This document shows, in pieces, positions 1 to 6,902 of a DNA stretch of 17,809 bases. The translations under genes were made by a program, and so were the position numbers. The stretch lies in the NCBI GenBank assembly GCA_900770015.1, contig CAAGIU010000129.1:1-17809 (forward strand), read 5' to 3'. The DNA comes from an uncultured Oscillospiraceae bacterium. GTDB taxonomy: Bacteria; Bacillota_A; Clostridia; Oscillospirales; Oscillospiraceae. Below the pieces are notes generated by a model. The model was not told the origin of the DNA and did no database searches. It was given only the letters and a program-made list of their open reading frames with translations. How positions within the stretch are numbered: position 1 is the first letter of the stretch; each line of letters starts with the position of its first letter.

Positions 1-892
1 AGGCTTCCGCTGCCTCGGAGGTGGCCTCGTAGGTCAGGCGGCTGACCCGGATCAGGCCGTCGGGCTGCTGGGACAGGCGGACGCGGATCAGGAACTTTCC
101 GTGGTCGGCGCAGGTGGCCAGATCCATATAGCGGTGGCCCGGCTGGGCAAACCAGCGGGAGCCCAGCATCTGACGGCCGCAGACGGGGCAGATGTTTTCG
201 CATCCGGCCATGGCGGCAAGGGCTTCATGCTTATCGTGATAATCCCGGAAGACCTTGCGGTCCAGGCAGCCGGGAAGCTCCGCGCCGTGGAAGCCGTTTT
301 CGTGGCTGCGGACAGCCTGGTCGTACTCCTCCACGCCCCGATTCAGATCCAGTCTTTCGCAGACCAGCGCCGTATGGTAGGCATCGCCCAGGGCATCATG
401 GGCCGGGCGGGAGGCTTCGATGCCGAAAACCTCCATGGCGGTTTTCAGCGCCTTCTGGGAATTGGAGCCGTCGGTCTGGGCATTGAAGATCATCTGGGCA
501 TTGTACCATTTTTCCGTCCAGCTGGGGTCCAGATTGAACAGCAGCAGGTTTTCCCGGAGGATGCCGATGTCGTCAAAGCCCCAGGTCAGGAACACCGGTT
601 CCTCGCCGCACCAGGCGCGGAATTGCTCCATGGCCTCGGCGAAGGGAACGCCCTCGGAGCGCAGCCTGGTTTCCTTGATTCCGGTGAGCTTGCTGACCCG
701 TCGGTTCAGATGCCGGTAGACCTTTGGCACGATCATGACCTGGAATTCGTCCGCAGGATGTCCGTCCTGCGTCAGACGCACCGCGCCGATCTGGATGATC
801 TCTCCCCGGATGGAAACCGGAAGGACCTTTTTCGCGGACGGAGAGCCGGGCCAGGGCTGGTTCCACTCCATATCCAAAACAATATAACTCAT
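1..892 (-). CDS. DEDDh-family 3'-5' exonuclease (KapD/ERI-1-like), C-terminus outside window
   Basis: An exonuclease of the DnaQ/RNase T superfamily, expected to remove nucleotides from the 3' end of DNA or RNA with two metal ions; the true substrate is unknown. All 297 visible codons are open and the frame runs off the left edge. Exo I is LDMEWN (D7, E9), Exo II is WGFDD (D107 or D108) and Exo III is HDALGD (H165, D170), so the full DEDDh set is present. Beyond the nuclease domain, residues 231-264 carry CPVCG (C235, C238) and TCADH (C261, H264), which looks like a zinc ribbon. The start at 892 is chosen because AGAGG at 901-905 lies 8 nt upstream; the in-frame ATG at 898 would leave only 2 nt, and the open frame continues further upstream without a ribosome site. 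B. subtilis KapD is a relative linked to sporulation, but identity with KapD is not shown. Family is confident, role is not. Confidence 0.85.
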   Translation of the reverse strand, partial: MSYIVLDMEWNQPWPGSPSAKKVLPVSIRGEIIQIGAVRLTQDGHPADEFQVMIVPKVYRHLNRRVSKLTGIKETRLRSEGVPFAEAMEQFRAWCGEEPVFLTWGFDDIGILRENLLLFNLDPSWTEKWYNAQMIFNAQTDGSNSQKALKTAMEVFGIEASRPAHDALGDAYHTALVCERLDLNRGVEEYDQAVRSHENGFHGAELPGCLDRKVFRDYHDKHEALAAMAGCENICPVCGRQMLGSRWFAQPGHRYMDLATCADHGKFLIRVRLSQQPDGLIRVSRLTYEATSEAAEA

Positions 893-900
893 TGCCATAA

Positions 901-905
901 CCTCT
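901..905 (-). promoter_or_regulatory. Ribosome binding site that decides the exonuclease start
   Basis: AGAGG on the minus strand, 8 nt before the ATG at 892 and only 2 nt before the ATG at 898. The spacing favours the downstream ATG, giving a protein that begins MSYIVLDMEW, as expected for this family where the DxE motif sits near the N-terminus. Confidence 0.6.
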
Positions 906-992
906 ATCTCGTACTTGCCCATCGGCACTTTTCTCAGGTGGCAGCACCGCAGATAAGAAACCGCCGCTTTCACTGCGTAGTGCTGTCTAAGT

Positions 993-1022
993 ATCATACC
1001 ACATTTCGTAGTGCTCTGTAAA
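993..1022 (-). promoter_or_regulatory. Sigma-A-type promoter for the exonuclease gene
   Basis: On the minus strand, -35 TTTACA (1017-1022) and -10 TATGAT (993-998) are separated by 18 bp, with a TGG extended -10. It predicts a leader of roughly 95 nt. The octamer GCACTACG (minus strand) occurs at 1007-1014, inside the spacer, and again at 976-983, just past the predicted start, 31 bp apart. Confidence 0.65.
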
Positions 1023-1107
1023 TAGAAATTTGTGGGGATATTCCGTAGGGCGTTTCGTTTCGGCAATGCGATTCGGTTTTCTTTTTGGGGGAAAATACAA
1101 AAAACAC

Positions 1108-1136
1108 TTGCAATCCTGCAGGGAATGTGCTACTAT
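1108..1136 (+). promoter_or_regulatory. Sigma-A promoter of the pheST T-box transcript
   Basis: -35 TTGCAA (1108-1113), 17-bp spacer, -10 TACTAT (1131-1136) preceded by TGC (extended -10). Transcription should start near 1142-1144, which places the whole T-box leader in the transcript. Confidence 0.8.
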
Positions 1137-1142
1137 CACTTT

Positions 1143-1408
1143 TGATATCGCAAATGCTGCGATTGGGCTGCCTTGTATTGGTTTGCGACCTCAGAGAGAG
1201 CGGGATGGTGGGATCCGCTTACGTGCAATGCCGGGCTTTCTCCCAGGAGCTGCCGCCTGAAACCATAGTAGGGCCGGACGGGTGATGCCGTTATCCATCA
1301 AGGGCGTATCAGCGCCTGAAGCTGCGCCGCACAAAGCGGTGAATTGCGGGTGGTACCGCGGAAGGATTGACCTTTCGTCCCGGTTTTCGGGAGGAAGGTT
1401 CTTTTTTT
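1143..1408 (+). promoter_or_regulatory. T-box riboswitch (tRNA-Phe sensing leader) of pheST
   Basis: A leader RNA that reads the charging state of tRNA-Phe and switches between antitermination and termination. The conserved T-box sequence GGGTGGTACCGCG is at 1348-1360 and pairs with the acceptor end of uncharged tRNA. Upstream are the AGAGAG segment (1193-1200) and a stem AGCGG/CCGCT at 1199-1219 whose loop GATGGTGGGAT resembles a Stem I arm. A Phe codon TTC at 1238-1240 is in the right place for the specifier, although it is followed by T rather than the usual purine, so the exact codon is less certain. A terminator hairpin follows directly and pheS starts 58 nt later. The T-box itself is near certain because of the motif, the terminator and the downstream synthetase. 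Confidence 0.93.
1370..1408 (+). terminator. Regulated terminator of the pheST T-box
   Basis: A stem of ACCTTTCGTCCCG against CGGGAGGAAGGT, with a one-base bulge and a G-U pair, closes a short GTTTT-type loop and is followed by seven T (1402-1408). The CGTCCC part of its 5' arm is the same segment that should pair with GGG of the T-box in the antiterminator, so the two folds exclude each other. Confidence 0.85.
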
Positions 1409-1453
1409 ATCCCTTTTTCCACCCATGTTCCCATTTTATAATGTATACCTTTC

Positions 1454-1460
1454 AGGAGGA
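1454..1460 (+). promoter_or_regulatory. Ribosome binding site that decides the pheS start
   Basis: AGGAGGA lies 6 nt before the ATG at 1467. A closer ATG at 1462 reads only ATG AAA TGA, and an in-frame ATG at 1425 has no ribosome site and lies just downstream of the T-box terminator. Confidence 0.85.
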
Positions 1461-1466
1461 AATGAA

Positions 1467-2510
1467 ATGAAACAACAATTGGAATCCATTCGCCAGAAGG
1501 CCCTTGCCGCTCTGGATGCGGCGGCCACTCCCGCTGAGCTGGAAGACCTGCGCGTCAAGCTGCTGGGCAAGAAGGGCGAGCTCACCGCCGTTCTGAAGCA
1601 GATGGGCAAGCTCTCCGCCGAGGAGCGCCCCGTCATGGGCCAGATGGCAAACAATGTCCGCGCCGCCATTGAGGAGAAGCTGGAACAGCGCAAAGCCTCG
1701 GTCCACGCCGCCGTTCTGGAGGCAAAGCTGGCTGCCGAGTCCATCGATGTCACCATCCCCGGCGACGAGATCGTCATGGGTCATCAGCATCCCATGAACC
1801 AGGTGCTGCAGCAGATCAAGGATATCTTTGTGGGTCTGGGCTACCAGGTGGTGGAAGGCCCCGAGGTGGAGCTGGCCGACTACAACTTCACCCGTCTGAA
1901 CATCGAGGAAGGCCACCCCTCCCGGGACCGCAGCGACACCTTCTATTTCACCGATGACGACAGCGTCCTGCTGCGCACCCAGACCAGCCCCATGCAGATC
2001 CGGGTCATGGAGAACGCCAAGCCCCCCATCTGCATTCTGGCCCCCGGCCGCGTGTTCCGTAAGGACGAGGCCGACGCCACCCACTCTCCCATGTTCCACC
2101 AGATCGAGGGTCTTGTGGTGGATGAGAACATCACCATGGGCGACCTGAAGGGCGCTCTGATCTCCTGCATGCGTAAAATCTACGGCGAGGATGCCGTGAT
2201 GCGGTTCCGTCCCCACCACTTCCCCTTCACCGAGCCCAGCTGCGAAATGGACATGCAGTGCCACAAGTGCCACGGAACCGGCGAGATCGACGGAAATGTC
2301 TGCTCCACCTGCCACGGCGAGGGCTGGATTGAACTGCTGGGCGCCGGTATGGTGCACCCCGCCGTTCTGGAAAACTGCGGCATCGACTCCACCAAGTACT
2401 CCGGCTTCGCCTTCGGCATGGGTCTGGAGCGCATGGCCATGGGCCGCCTGAAAATCACCGACCTGCGTCTGATCTTCGACAACGACGTCAGGTTCCTGAA
2501 TCAGTTCTAA
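1467..2510 (+). CDS. pheS: Phenylalanine--tRNA ligase alpha subunit
   Basis: Catalytic subunit of the alpha2-beta2 phenylalanyl-tRNA synthetase, which activates Phe with ATP and loads it onto tRNA-Phe in the cytoplasm. The 347-aa protein has the usual length. An N-terminal coiled-coil region (about 1-90) is followed by the class II core. MGHQHPMNQVLQQIKD (104-119) leads into motif 1, FRKDEADATHSPMFHQIEG (197-215) is motif 2, FRPHHFPFTEPSCEMDM is at 247-263, and FGMGLERMAM (316-325) is motif 3. Residues 265-282 add a C-x2-C-x10-C-x2-C cluster (C265, C268, C279, C282), a Cys-rich insert found in many Firmicutes PheS. The start is set by the AGGAGGA site. It is the first gene after the T-box, and pheT follows after 13 nt, so the two are co-transcribed and controlled by uncharged tRNA-Phe. 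Confidence 0.98.
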   Translation: MKQQLESIRQKALAALDAAATPAELEDLRVKLLGKKGELTAVLKQMGKLSAEERPVMGQMANNVRAAIEEKLEQRKASVHAAVLEAKLAAESIDVTIPGDEIVMGHQHPMNQVLQQIKDIFVGLGYQVVEGPEVELADYNFTRLNIEEGHPSRDRSDTFYFTDDDSVLLRTQTSPMQIRVMENAKPPICILAPGRVFRKDEADATHSPMFHQIEGLVVDENITMGDLKGALISCMRKIYGEDAVMRFRPHHFPFTEPSCEMDMQCHKCHGTGEIDGNVCSTCHGEGWIELLGAGMVHPAVLENCGIDSTKYSGFAFGMGLERMAMGRLKITDLRLIFDNDVRFLNQF

Positions 2511-2523
2511 GGAGGATCCCGGT

Positions 2524-4911
2524 ATGAAGCTGAACAGAAAATGGATCAATGAAGAATTTGTGGACCTCTCCCACGTTTCCGACAAGGAATTTGTGGAAAC
2601 CATGACCGTCTTCGGCCAGAAGGTGGAGACCTGGGAGCGGATGGATGCCGAGATCAAAAATGTCGTCGTGGGTAAGGTGCTCTCCATGGAGCGCCACCCC
2701 AACTCCGACCATATGTTCATCTGCCAGGTGGACGTGGGCCAGGCCGAGCCTTTGCAGATCGTCACCGGCGCCCAGAACGTGAATGTGGGCGATCTGGTTC
2801 CCGCTGCCCTGCACAATTCCTGGCTGCCCGGCGGCGTTCACATCACCAAGGGCAAGCTCCGGGGCGAAGTGTCCAATGGTATGCTGTGCTCCTTCGCCGA
2901 GCTGGGACTGACCCAGAACGACCTGCCCGGCGTCTTCGCCGACGGCATCTGGATTCTGGAGCCCGATTCCGCCAAGCCCGGCGACGACATCAACCCCATC
3001 ATCGGCAATGACGACACCATCGTGGACTTCGAAATCACCAACAACCGTCCCGACTGCTACTCCATCATCGGTCTGGCCCGGGAGGCCGCTGCCGCCTTCG
3101 GCAAGCCCATGCGCCACCACGAGCCTGTGGTGAAGGGCAGCGACGCCGGTTCCATCTACGAGCATCTGGATGTGGAGGTACCCGCCGACCAGCTGTGCAA
3201 CCGGTATTCCTCCAGAATGGTTGCCAATGTGAAGATCGGTCCCTCCCCCAAGTGGCTGCGGCAGAGACTCCGCGCCAACGGCGTCCGCCCCATCAACAAC
3301 ATCGTCGACATCACCAACTACGTCATGCTGGAGTACGGCCAGCCCATGCACGCCTTCGACTACCGCTATGTCACCTCCGGCAAGATCGTGGTCCGGGAGG
3401 CCGAAGAGGGCGAAGTGCTCACCACCCTGGACGGCACCGTCCGCAATCTGAAGGCCGGTATGCTGGTCATCGCCGACGACTCCAGACCCATCGGTCTGGC
3501 TGGCATCATGGGCGGCGAGAACAGCGAAATCGTGGACGACACCACCATGGTGGTCTTCGAATCCGCCAACTTCAACGGCACCTCCATCCGCCAGACCGCT
3601 CTGGCCCTGGGCATGCGCACCGAGGCCTCCGGCAAGTTCGAGAAGAGCCTGGACCCCATGATGACCATTCCCGCGGTGCAGCGCGCCTGCGAACTGGTGG
3701 AAATGCTGGGCTGCGGCGATGTGCTGGACGGCACCATCGACATCATCAACTACGTTCCCGAAGCAAAGACGCTGCCCCTGGAGCCTGAGCGCATCAACAA
3801 ACTGCTGGGCACCAACATCTCCAAAGAAGACATGGTCATGTACCTGAACCGTCTGGAGATCCCCGTGGAGGGCGACACCGTTCTGGTTCCCTCCTTCCGT
3901 CCCGACCTGAACCTGATGGCAGACCTGGCAGAAGAGGTGGGCCGCTCCTTCGGCTACAACGAAATCCCCACCACCGAGTTCCGCAACTCCACCCAGGGCG
4001 GCTACTCCGACGAAATGAAGCTGGAAGTCAAGGCCGGAACCCTGTGCCGTGGTCTGGGCTACAGCGAGATCATCACCTACTCCTTTGTCTCCCCCGCTGT
4101 CTTCGATCAGATCCGGCTGCCTGATGACTCTCCGCTGAGAAACGCCATGAAGATCCAGAACCCCCTGGGCGAGGACACCTCCATCATGCGAACCATCGCC
4201 CTGCCCTCCATGCTGGAGATTCTCGGCCGCAACAACGCCTACCACAACAAGGCCGCCAAGCTCTATGAGGTGGCAAAGATCTACCTGCCCGTGGAGGGCC
4301 AGCCCCTGCCCGAAGAGCCCAAGATGCTGGTCTTCGGCTCCTATGGCGAAGGGGAGACCTTCTTCAAACTCAAGGGCGAGATCGAAGCCGTGTTCGCCGG
4401 CCTGCGGCTGAAGAAGGCCAGCTACACCGCCGTGAAGAACAACCCCAGCTACCATCCCGGCCGCTGCGCTTCCATCGCCATTGACGGCGTGGAGGTGGGC
4501 GTCATGGGCCAGGTGCATCCCCTGGTGGCCAAAAACTACGGCATCGACACCGAGGTCTACTGCGCCGAGCTGAGCTTCACCAAGCTGCTGGGTCTGCGGC
4601 TGCCCGACGCCACCTATACCCCCCTGCCCAAGTATCCCACGGTCTGCCGTGACCTGGCGCTGATCTGCGATGAGGCTGTCACCGTGGCCGATGTGGAGGA
4701 TGTCATCACCGCCTCCGCCGGCAAGCTGCTGCGGAAGATCCAGCTGTTCGACATCTACCGCGGCGTGGGCGTGCCCGAGGGCAAGAAGAGCATGGCCTTC
4801 TCCCTGGAGCTCCGGGCCGATGACCGCACCCTGACCGACAGCGATTCCGAGGGCGTGGTTTCCAAGGTTCTCACCGCCCTGAAGGACAGGCTCAACGCCT
4901 CCCTGCGGTAA
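2524..4911 (+). CDS. pheT: Phenylalanine--tRNA ligase beta subunit
   Basis: The beta subunit of phenylalanyl-tRNA synthetase, which binds tRNA-Phe and carries the editing domain for misactivated Tyr. The 795-aa protein shows the full bacterial layout: an EMAP-II-like tRNA-binding domain with HPNSDHM (58-64) at about 40-155, the signature DFEITNNRPDCYSIIG (168-183), the B3/B4 editing domain with GLAGIMGGENSEI around 325-335, the B5 domain near 400-470, the inactive class II core, and a C-terminal FDX-ACB domain (about 700-795) with KYPTVCRDLAL. AAGGAGG overlaps the pheS stop codon and places the ATG at 2524. No clear terminator is visible between its stop and the next promoter at 4960. Confidence 0.98.
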   Translation: MKLNRKWINEEFVDLSHVSDKEFVETMTVFGQKVETWERMDAEIKNVVVGKVLSMERHPNSDHMFICQVDVGQAEPLQIVTGAQNVNVGDLVPAALHNSWLPGGVHITKGKLRGEVSNGMLCSFAELGLTQNDLPGVFADGIWILEPDSAKPGDDINPIIGNDDTIVDFEITNNRPDCYSIIGLAREAAAAFGKPMRHHEPVVKGSDAGSIYEHLDVEVPADQLCNRYSSRMVANVKIGPSPKWLRQRLRANGVRPINNIVDITNYVMLEYGQPMHAFDYRYVTSGKIVVREAEEGEVLTTLDGTVRNLKAGMLVIADDSRPIGLAGIMGGENSEIVDDTTMVVFESANFNGTSIRQTALALGMRTEASGKFEKSLDPMMTIPAVQRACELVEMLGCGDVLDGTIDIINYVPEAKTLPLEPERINKLLGTNISKEDMVMYLNRLEIPVEGDTVLVPSFRPDLNLMADLAEEVGRSFGYNEIPTTEFRNSTQGGYSDEMKLEVKAGTLCRGLGYSEIITYSFVSPAVFDQIRLPDDSPLRNAMKIQNPLGEDTSIMRTIALPSMLEILGRNNAYHNKAAKLYEVAKIYLPVEGQPLPEEPKMLVFGSYGEGETFFKLKGEIEAVFAGLRLKKASYTAVKNNPSYHPGRCASIAIDGVEVGVMGQVHPLVAKNYGIDTEVYCAELSFTKLLGLRLPDATYTPLPKYPTVCRDLALICDEAVTVADVEDVITASAGKLLRKIQLFDIYRGVGVPEGKKSMAFSLELRADDRTLTDSDSEGVVSKVLTALKDRLNASLR

Positions 4912-4959
4912 AAACCGGATTCTCCAAACAAAAGTTCAGAAAATTTTTCCCATCAGGGC

Positions 4960-4988
4960 TTTACAGAATCCACAAATTGGGATATAAT
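4960..4988 (+). promoter_or_regulatory. Sigma-A promoter of ireB
   Basis: -35 TTTACA (4960-4965), 17-bp spacer, perfect -10 TATAAT (4983-4988). It lies in the 112-nt gap after pheT, so ireB can be expressed apart from pheST. The predicted leader is about 30 nt and ends in AAGGAGG. Confidence 0.85.
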
Positions 4989-5023
4989 AGCTCTATATTT
5001 CTATCATTAAGGAGGCTGAGACC

Positions 5024-5275
5024 ATGACGGATATGGAAACCCAGAAATTCGAGGTCCCCGAAGAGAAAGACAATATGCGGCAGATACTCCGGAGTGTGTT
5101 CAATGCCCTGAACGAAAAAGGTTACAACCCCATCAACCAGATCGTGGGTTATCTGCTCACCGAAGACCCCACCTACATCACCAATTACGGCTCCGCCCGC
5201 AGCATGATCTGCAAGATCGACCGGGATGAGCTGATGCAGGTTCTGGTCCGGGAATACCTCTTCGAACACAAATAA
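5024..5275 (+). CDS. ireB: IreB family regulatory phosphoprotein (UPF0297/DUF965)
   Basis: A small cytoplasmic protein. In Enterococcus the homologue is phosphorylated on N-terminal threonines by the Ser/Thr kinase IreK and lowers intrinsic cephalosporin resistance. The 83-aa length matches the family. The hallmark block EKGYNPINQIVGYLLTEDPTYI lies at about 31-52 with the two-residue change typical of the family, followed by the conserved NYGSAR and KIDRDELMQVLVREYL segments. The N-terminus (MTDMETQKFEVPEEKD) has threonines at 2 and 6 that could be the phosphorylation sites; this is inference. In many Firmicutes ireB sits between alaS and ruvX/yqgF; here it is alone between pheT and an unrelated gene, with its own promoter and terminator. 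Confidence 0.93.
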   Translation: MTDMETQKFEVPEEKDNMRQILRSVFNALNEKGYNPINQIVGYLLTEDPTYITNYGSARSMICKIDRDELMQVLVREYLFEHK

Positions 5276-5282
5276 CACCCGC

Positions 5283-5314
5283 CAGGAGGCTTTTGCTGCG
5301 GCAAAGGCCTCCTG
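5283..5314 (+). terminator. Hairpin terminator after ireB
   Basis: A 14-bp stem (5283-5296 against 5301-5314, one G-U pair) with loop TGCG. The following sequence TTATGTAAC is only weakly T-rich, so termination may be partial. Confidence 0.65.
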
Positions 5315-5335
5315 TTATGTAACATGTTATGTAAC
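5313..5335. repeat. Two direct copies of an 11-mer containing a GTTA-N2-TAAC dyad
   Basis: TGTTATGTAAC occurs at 5313-5323 and 5325-5335, one base apart. Each copy carries the near-palindrome GTTA-TG-TAAC. It lies about 95 bp upstream of the next promoter and could be a protein binding site; nothing else supports that. Confidence 0.6.
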
Positions 5336-5428
5336 TTGAAAACTTCATACTTCCTCCGTCTTTCCACTAAAATGGCATCATTTAATTGTAAATTCTTTCC
5401 ATCTCACCGTTTTTCACCCTTTTGGGGA

Positions 5429-5457
5429 TTGACATATTGGTTACAATGTGTTACAAT
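5429..5457 (+). promoter_or_regulatory. Sigma-A promoter of the 96-aa gene and NlpC/P60 gene
   Basis: Perfect -35 TTGACA (5429-5434), 17-bp spacer, -10 TACAAT (5452-5457) with TGT as extended -10. GTTACAAT is repeated at 5440-5447 and 5450-5457, exactly 10 bp apart, so one helical face around the -10 box shows a tandem motif that could be an operator. Confidence 0.85.
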
Positions 5458-5487
5458 TCCACTACATTTTACAGGAGGTTCCTTTAC

Positions 5488-5778
5488 ATGGCTGATGAAA
5501 AAGCAGTTCTGATGTACAAAGGTCGTCCGCTGATGCGGAAGGACAACCTGATCTACTACGGCTCCATGGCCGATTCCCACATCGTTATGATGCAGGTTCT
5601 GGAAACCAAGAAGGTCGGCGACACCGATATCGCCACCCGGGTTTCCGTTCAGCTTCAGCTCACAGATCCCACTGCCAGAAGCAGAGACCGGGTCGTGAAG
5701 AAGAGCGAAAAAGACGGCTTCTACACCGCTCTGGATGTGGGCTATGTCTGGCTGACCCGCGCCCTGGCCGGCAAATAA
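5488..5778 (+). CDS. Conserved-looking small protein of unknown function (96 aa)
   Basis: I do not recognise a named family. The protein is soluble and mixed alpha/beta by eye: a Lys/Arg-rich N-terminus (MYKGRPLMRKDNLIYYG, 9-25), a beta-like middle (SHIVMMQVLETKKV and TRVSVQLQL), a polar PTARSRDRVVKKSEKDG stretch (61-77), and a final helix ALDVGYVWLTRALAGK. There is no signal peptide, membrane segment or Cys. The start at 5488 has AGGAGG (5473-5478) 9 nt upstream; the longer frame from 5422 would begin upstream of the -35 box. It is followed after 57 nt by the secreted SH3b-NlpC/P60 gene without a strong terminator between, so the two probably share a transcript. That suggests, but does not show, a link to envelope or growth state. 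Confidence 0.85.
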   Translation: MADEKAVLMYKGRPLMRKDNLIYYGSMADSHIVMMQVLETKKVGDTDIATRVSVQLQLTDPTARSRDRVVKKSEKDGFYTALDVGYVWLTRALAGK

Positions 5779-5783
5779 CCGGC

Positions 5784-5801
5784 TGACGCTTTGCCGCGTC
5801 A
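5784..5801 (+). other. Short hairpin between the 96-aa gene and the NlpC/P60 gene
   Basis: TGACGC and GCGTCA form a 6-bp stem with loop TTTGCC and no T run after it. It may slow transcription or protect an mRNA end, but it is too weak to separate the two genes. Confidence 0.35.
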
Positions 5802-5835
5802 AAAACAAACAGAATCCCAGCGACGGAGGTAACGT

Positions 5836-6828
5836 ATGAAATTCACCACGCGAGTCACAGGTATCCTGCTGACTTTGACGATCCTGATTGGTATTTTTTC
5901 CATCACAGCAGCCGCTGACGGCACCATCTATTCCGGCATCGGTTTTGTAAATGCCAGCGGTCTGAATCTGCGCCAGCAGCCCGGCACCAACGCGGCTGTC
6001 CTCGCCACCGCCAAGTCCGGCGAATGCATCGTTGTTCTTGGCCAGGAGGGCGACTGGTACCACGTTCTTTACAATCTCCAGGAAGGATATATGAGTGCCG
6101 AATACCTGAACGTTTCCGCAATCGAAAACGCAGAGCTGGGCTACGGCAAGGTCATCGGTTCTTCCGTGAATCTGCGCAGCGGCCCCAGCACCTCCCACAA
6201 CCGGGTGGGCACCGCCAGCTACGGCGACAAATGCTACATCATCGGCCTGAACCAGGGCTGGTTCAAGGTCATCCACGGTTCCACCATCTGCTATATCCGC
6301 AGCGATTTCGTGGAGCTGACGGAAATCCCCTATGAAAATCTCGCGTCCTCCAATTCCCCCCGATTCTTTCGGGGCGGCAAATCCCTGGGCACCGCCCCCA
6401 GTGCGGCGGCTCTGAACGGGACCACCTCTTCCGGCAGCTCCGTTTCCCAGGGCAGCGCCACCGGTGCGCAGATCCTGGCAAAGGCGCAGGAGTATCTGGG
6501 AACGCCCTATGTTTACGGCGGCGCATCCCCCAGCGGCTTTGACTGTTCCGGCTTTGTGTACTACGTCTACGGCTGCTTTGGTTACAGCGTCGGCAGAACC
6601 CCCGCTGCCCAGAATACCGTGGGCACCTATGTGGACAAAGCCAGCCTGCAGCCCGGTGACATCGTCCTCTTCGCCGGTACCGGCGGCAGCGGCATCACCC
6701 ACTCCGGCATCTACGCCGGAAACGGCCAGTTCATCCACTCCCCCAATTCCCGCAGCACCGTCTCCTATTCCGACCTGACCAGCGGCTACTGGAGCGAGCA
6801 CTTCTACTGCGGCAGACGGGTCGCATGA
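5836..6828 (+). CDS. Secreted cell-wall hydrolase with two SH3b domains and an NlpC/P60 domain
   Basis: A predicted peptidoglycan endopeptidase that cuts stem peptides outside the membrane. Residues 1-27 are a signal peptide (basic start, hydrophobic core LLTLTILIGIF, cleavage likely after TAAA). Two bacterial SH3 domains follow: about 33-95 with SGLNLRQQPGT and 104-163 with SSVNLRSGPSTSHN; these usually bind the wall. A Ser/Gly-rich linker (170-210) leads to NlpC/P60 at about 211-330, with catalytic C237 in FDCSGF, H289 in THSGIYAG and H301 in FIHSPNS, so the triad is complete. The total of 330 aa is normal for the family. GGAGG lies 7 nt before the ATG at 5836. It sits downstream of the 96-aa gene and ends in a strong terminator. 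Exact substrate bond (gamma-D-Glu to diamino acid is usual) is inferred. Confidence 0.95.
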   Translation: MKFTTRVTGILLTLTILIGIFSITAAADGTIYSGIGFVNASGLNLRQQPGTNAAVLATAKSGECIVVLGQEGDWYHVLYNLQEGYMSAEYLNVSAIENAELGYGKVIGSSVNLRSGPSTSHNRVGTASYGDKCYIIGLNQGWFKVIHGSTICYIRSDFVELTEIPYENLASSNSPRFFRGGKSLGTAPSAAALNGTTSSGSSVSQGSATGAQILAKAQEYLGTPYVYGGASPSGFDCSGFVYYVYGCFGYSVGRTPAAQNTVGTYVDKASLQPGDIVLFAGTGGSGITHSGIYAGNGQFIHSPNSRSTVSYSDLTSGYWSEHFYCGRRVA

Positions 6829-6846
6829 TATCCCCTACATAAATTA

Positions 6847-6879
6847 CATCCTGCACGAATCGCGTGCAGGATGTTTTTT
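6847..6879 (+). terminator. Rho-independent terminator after the NlpC/P60 gene
   Basis: A perfect 11-bp stem, CATCCTGCACG (6847-6857) with CGTGCAGGATG (6863-6873), loop AATCG, followed by six T (6874-6879). Confidence 0.95.
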
Positions 6880-6902
6880 GTTTCACACAGGATGAAAAAA
6901 TG

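Noticed and set aside
573..947. A 124-codon minus-strand frame over the exonuclease start
   Set aside because: It is a different frame from the exonuclease, which carries all DEDDh residues over 297 codons.
1030..1470. Short plus-strand frames between the exonuclease and pheS
   Set aside because: They lie in the promoter and T-box leader, whose RNA features explain the sequence better.
2488..4518. A 676-codon open frame on the minus strand across pheT
   Set aside because: It lies antisense to an unmistakable pheT, and its His/Gly/Val-rich low-complexity translation is typical of a shadow frame.
5404..6801. A 465-codon minus-strand frame over the 96-aa and NlpC/P60 genes
   Set aside because: The plus strand carries clear ribosome sites, a signal peptide and a complete catalytic triad; the minus frame has none of these.
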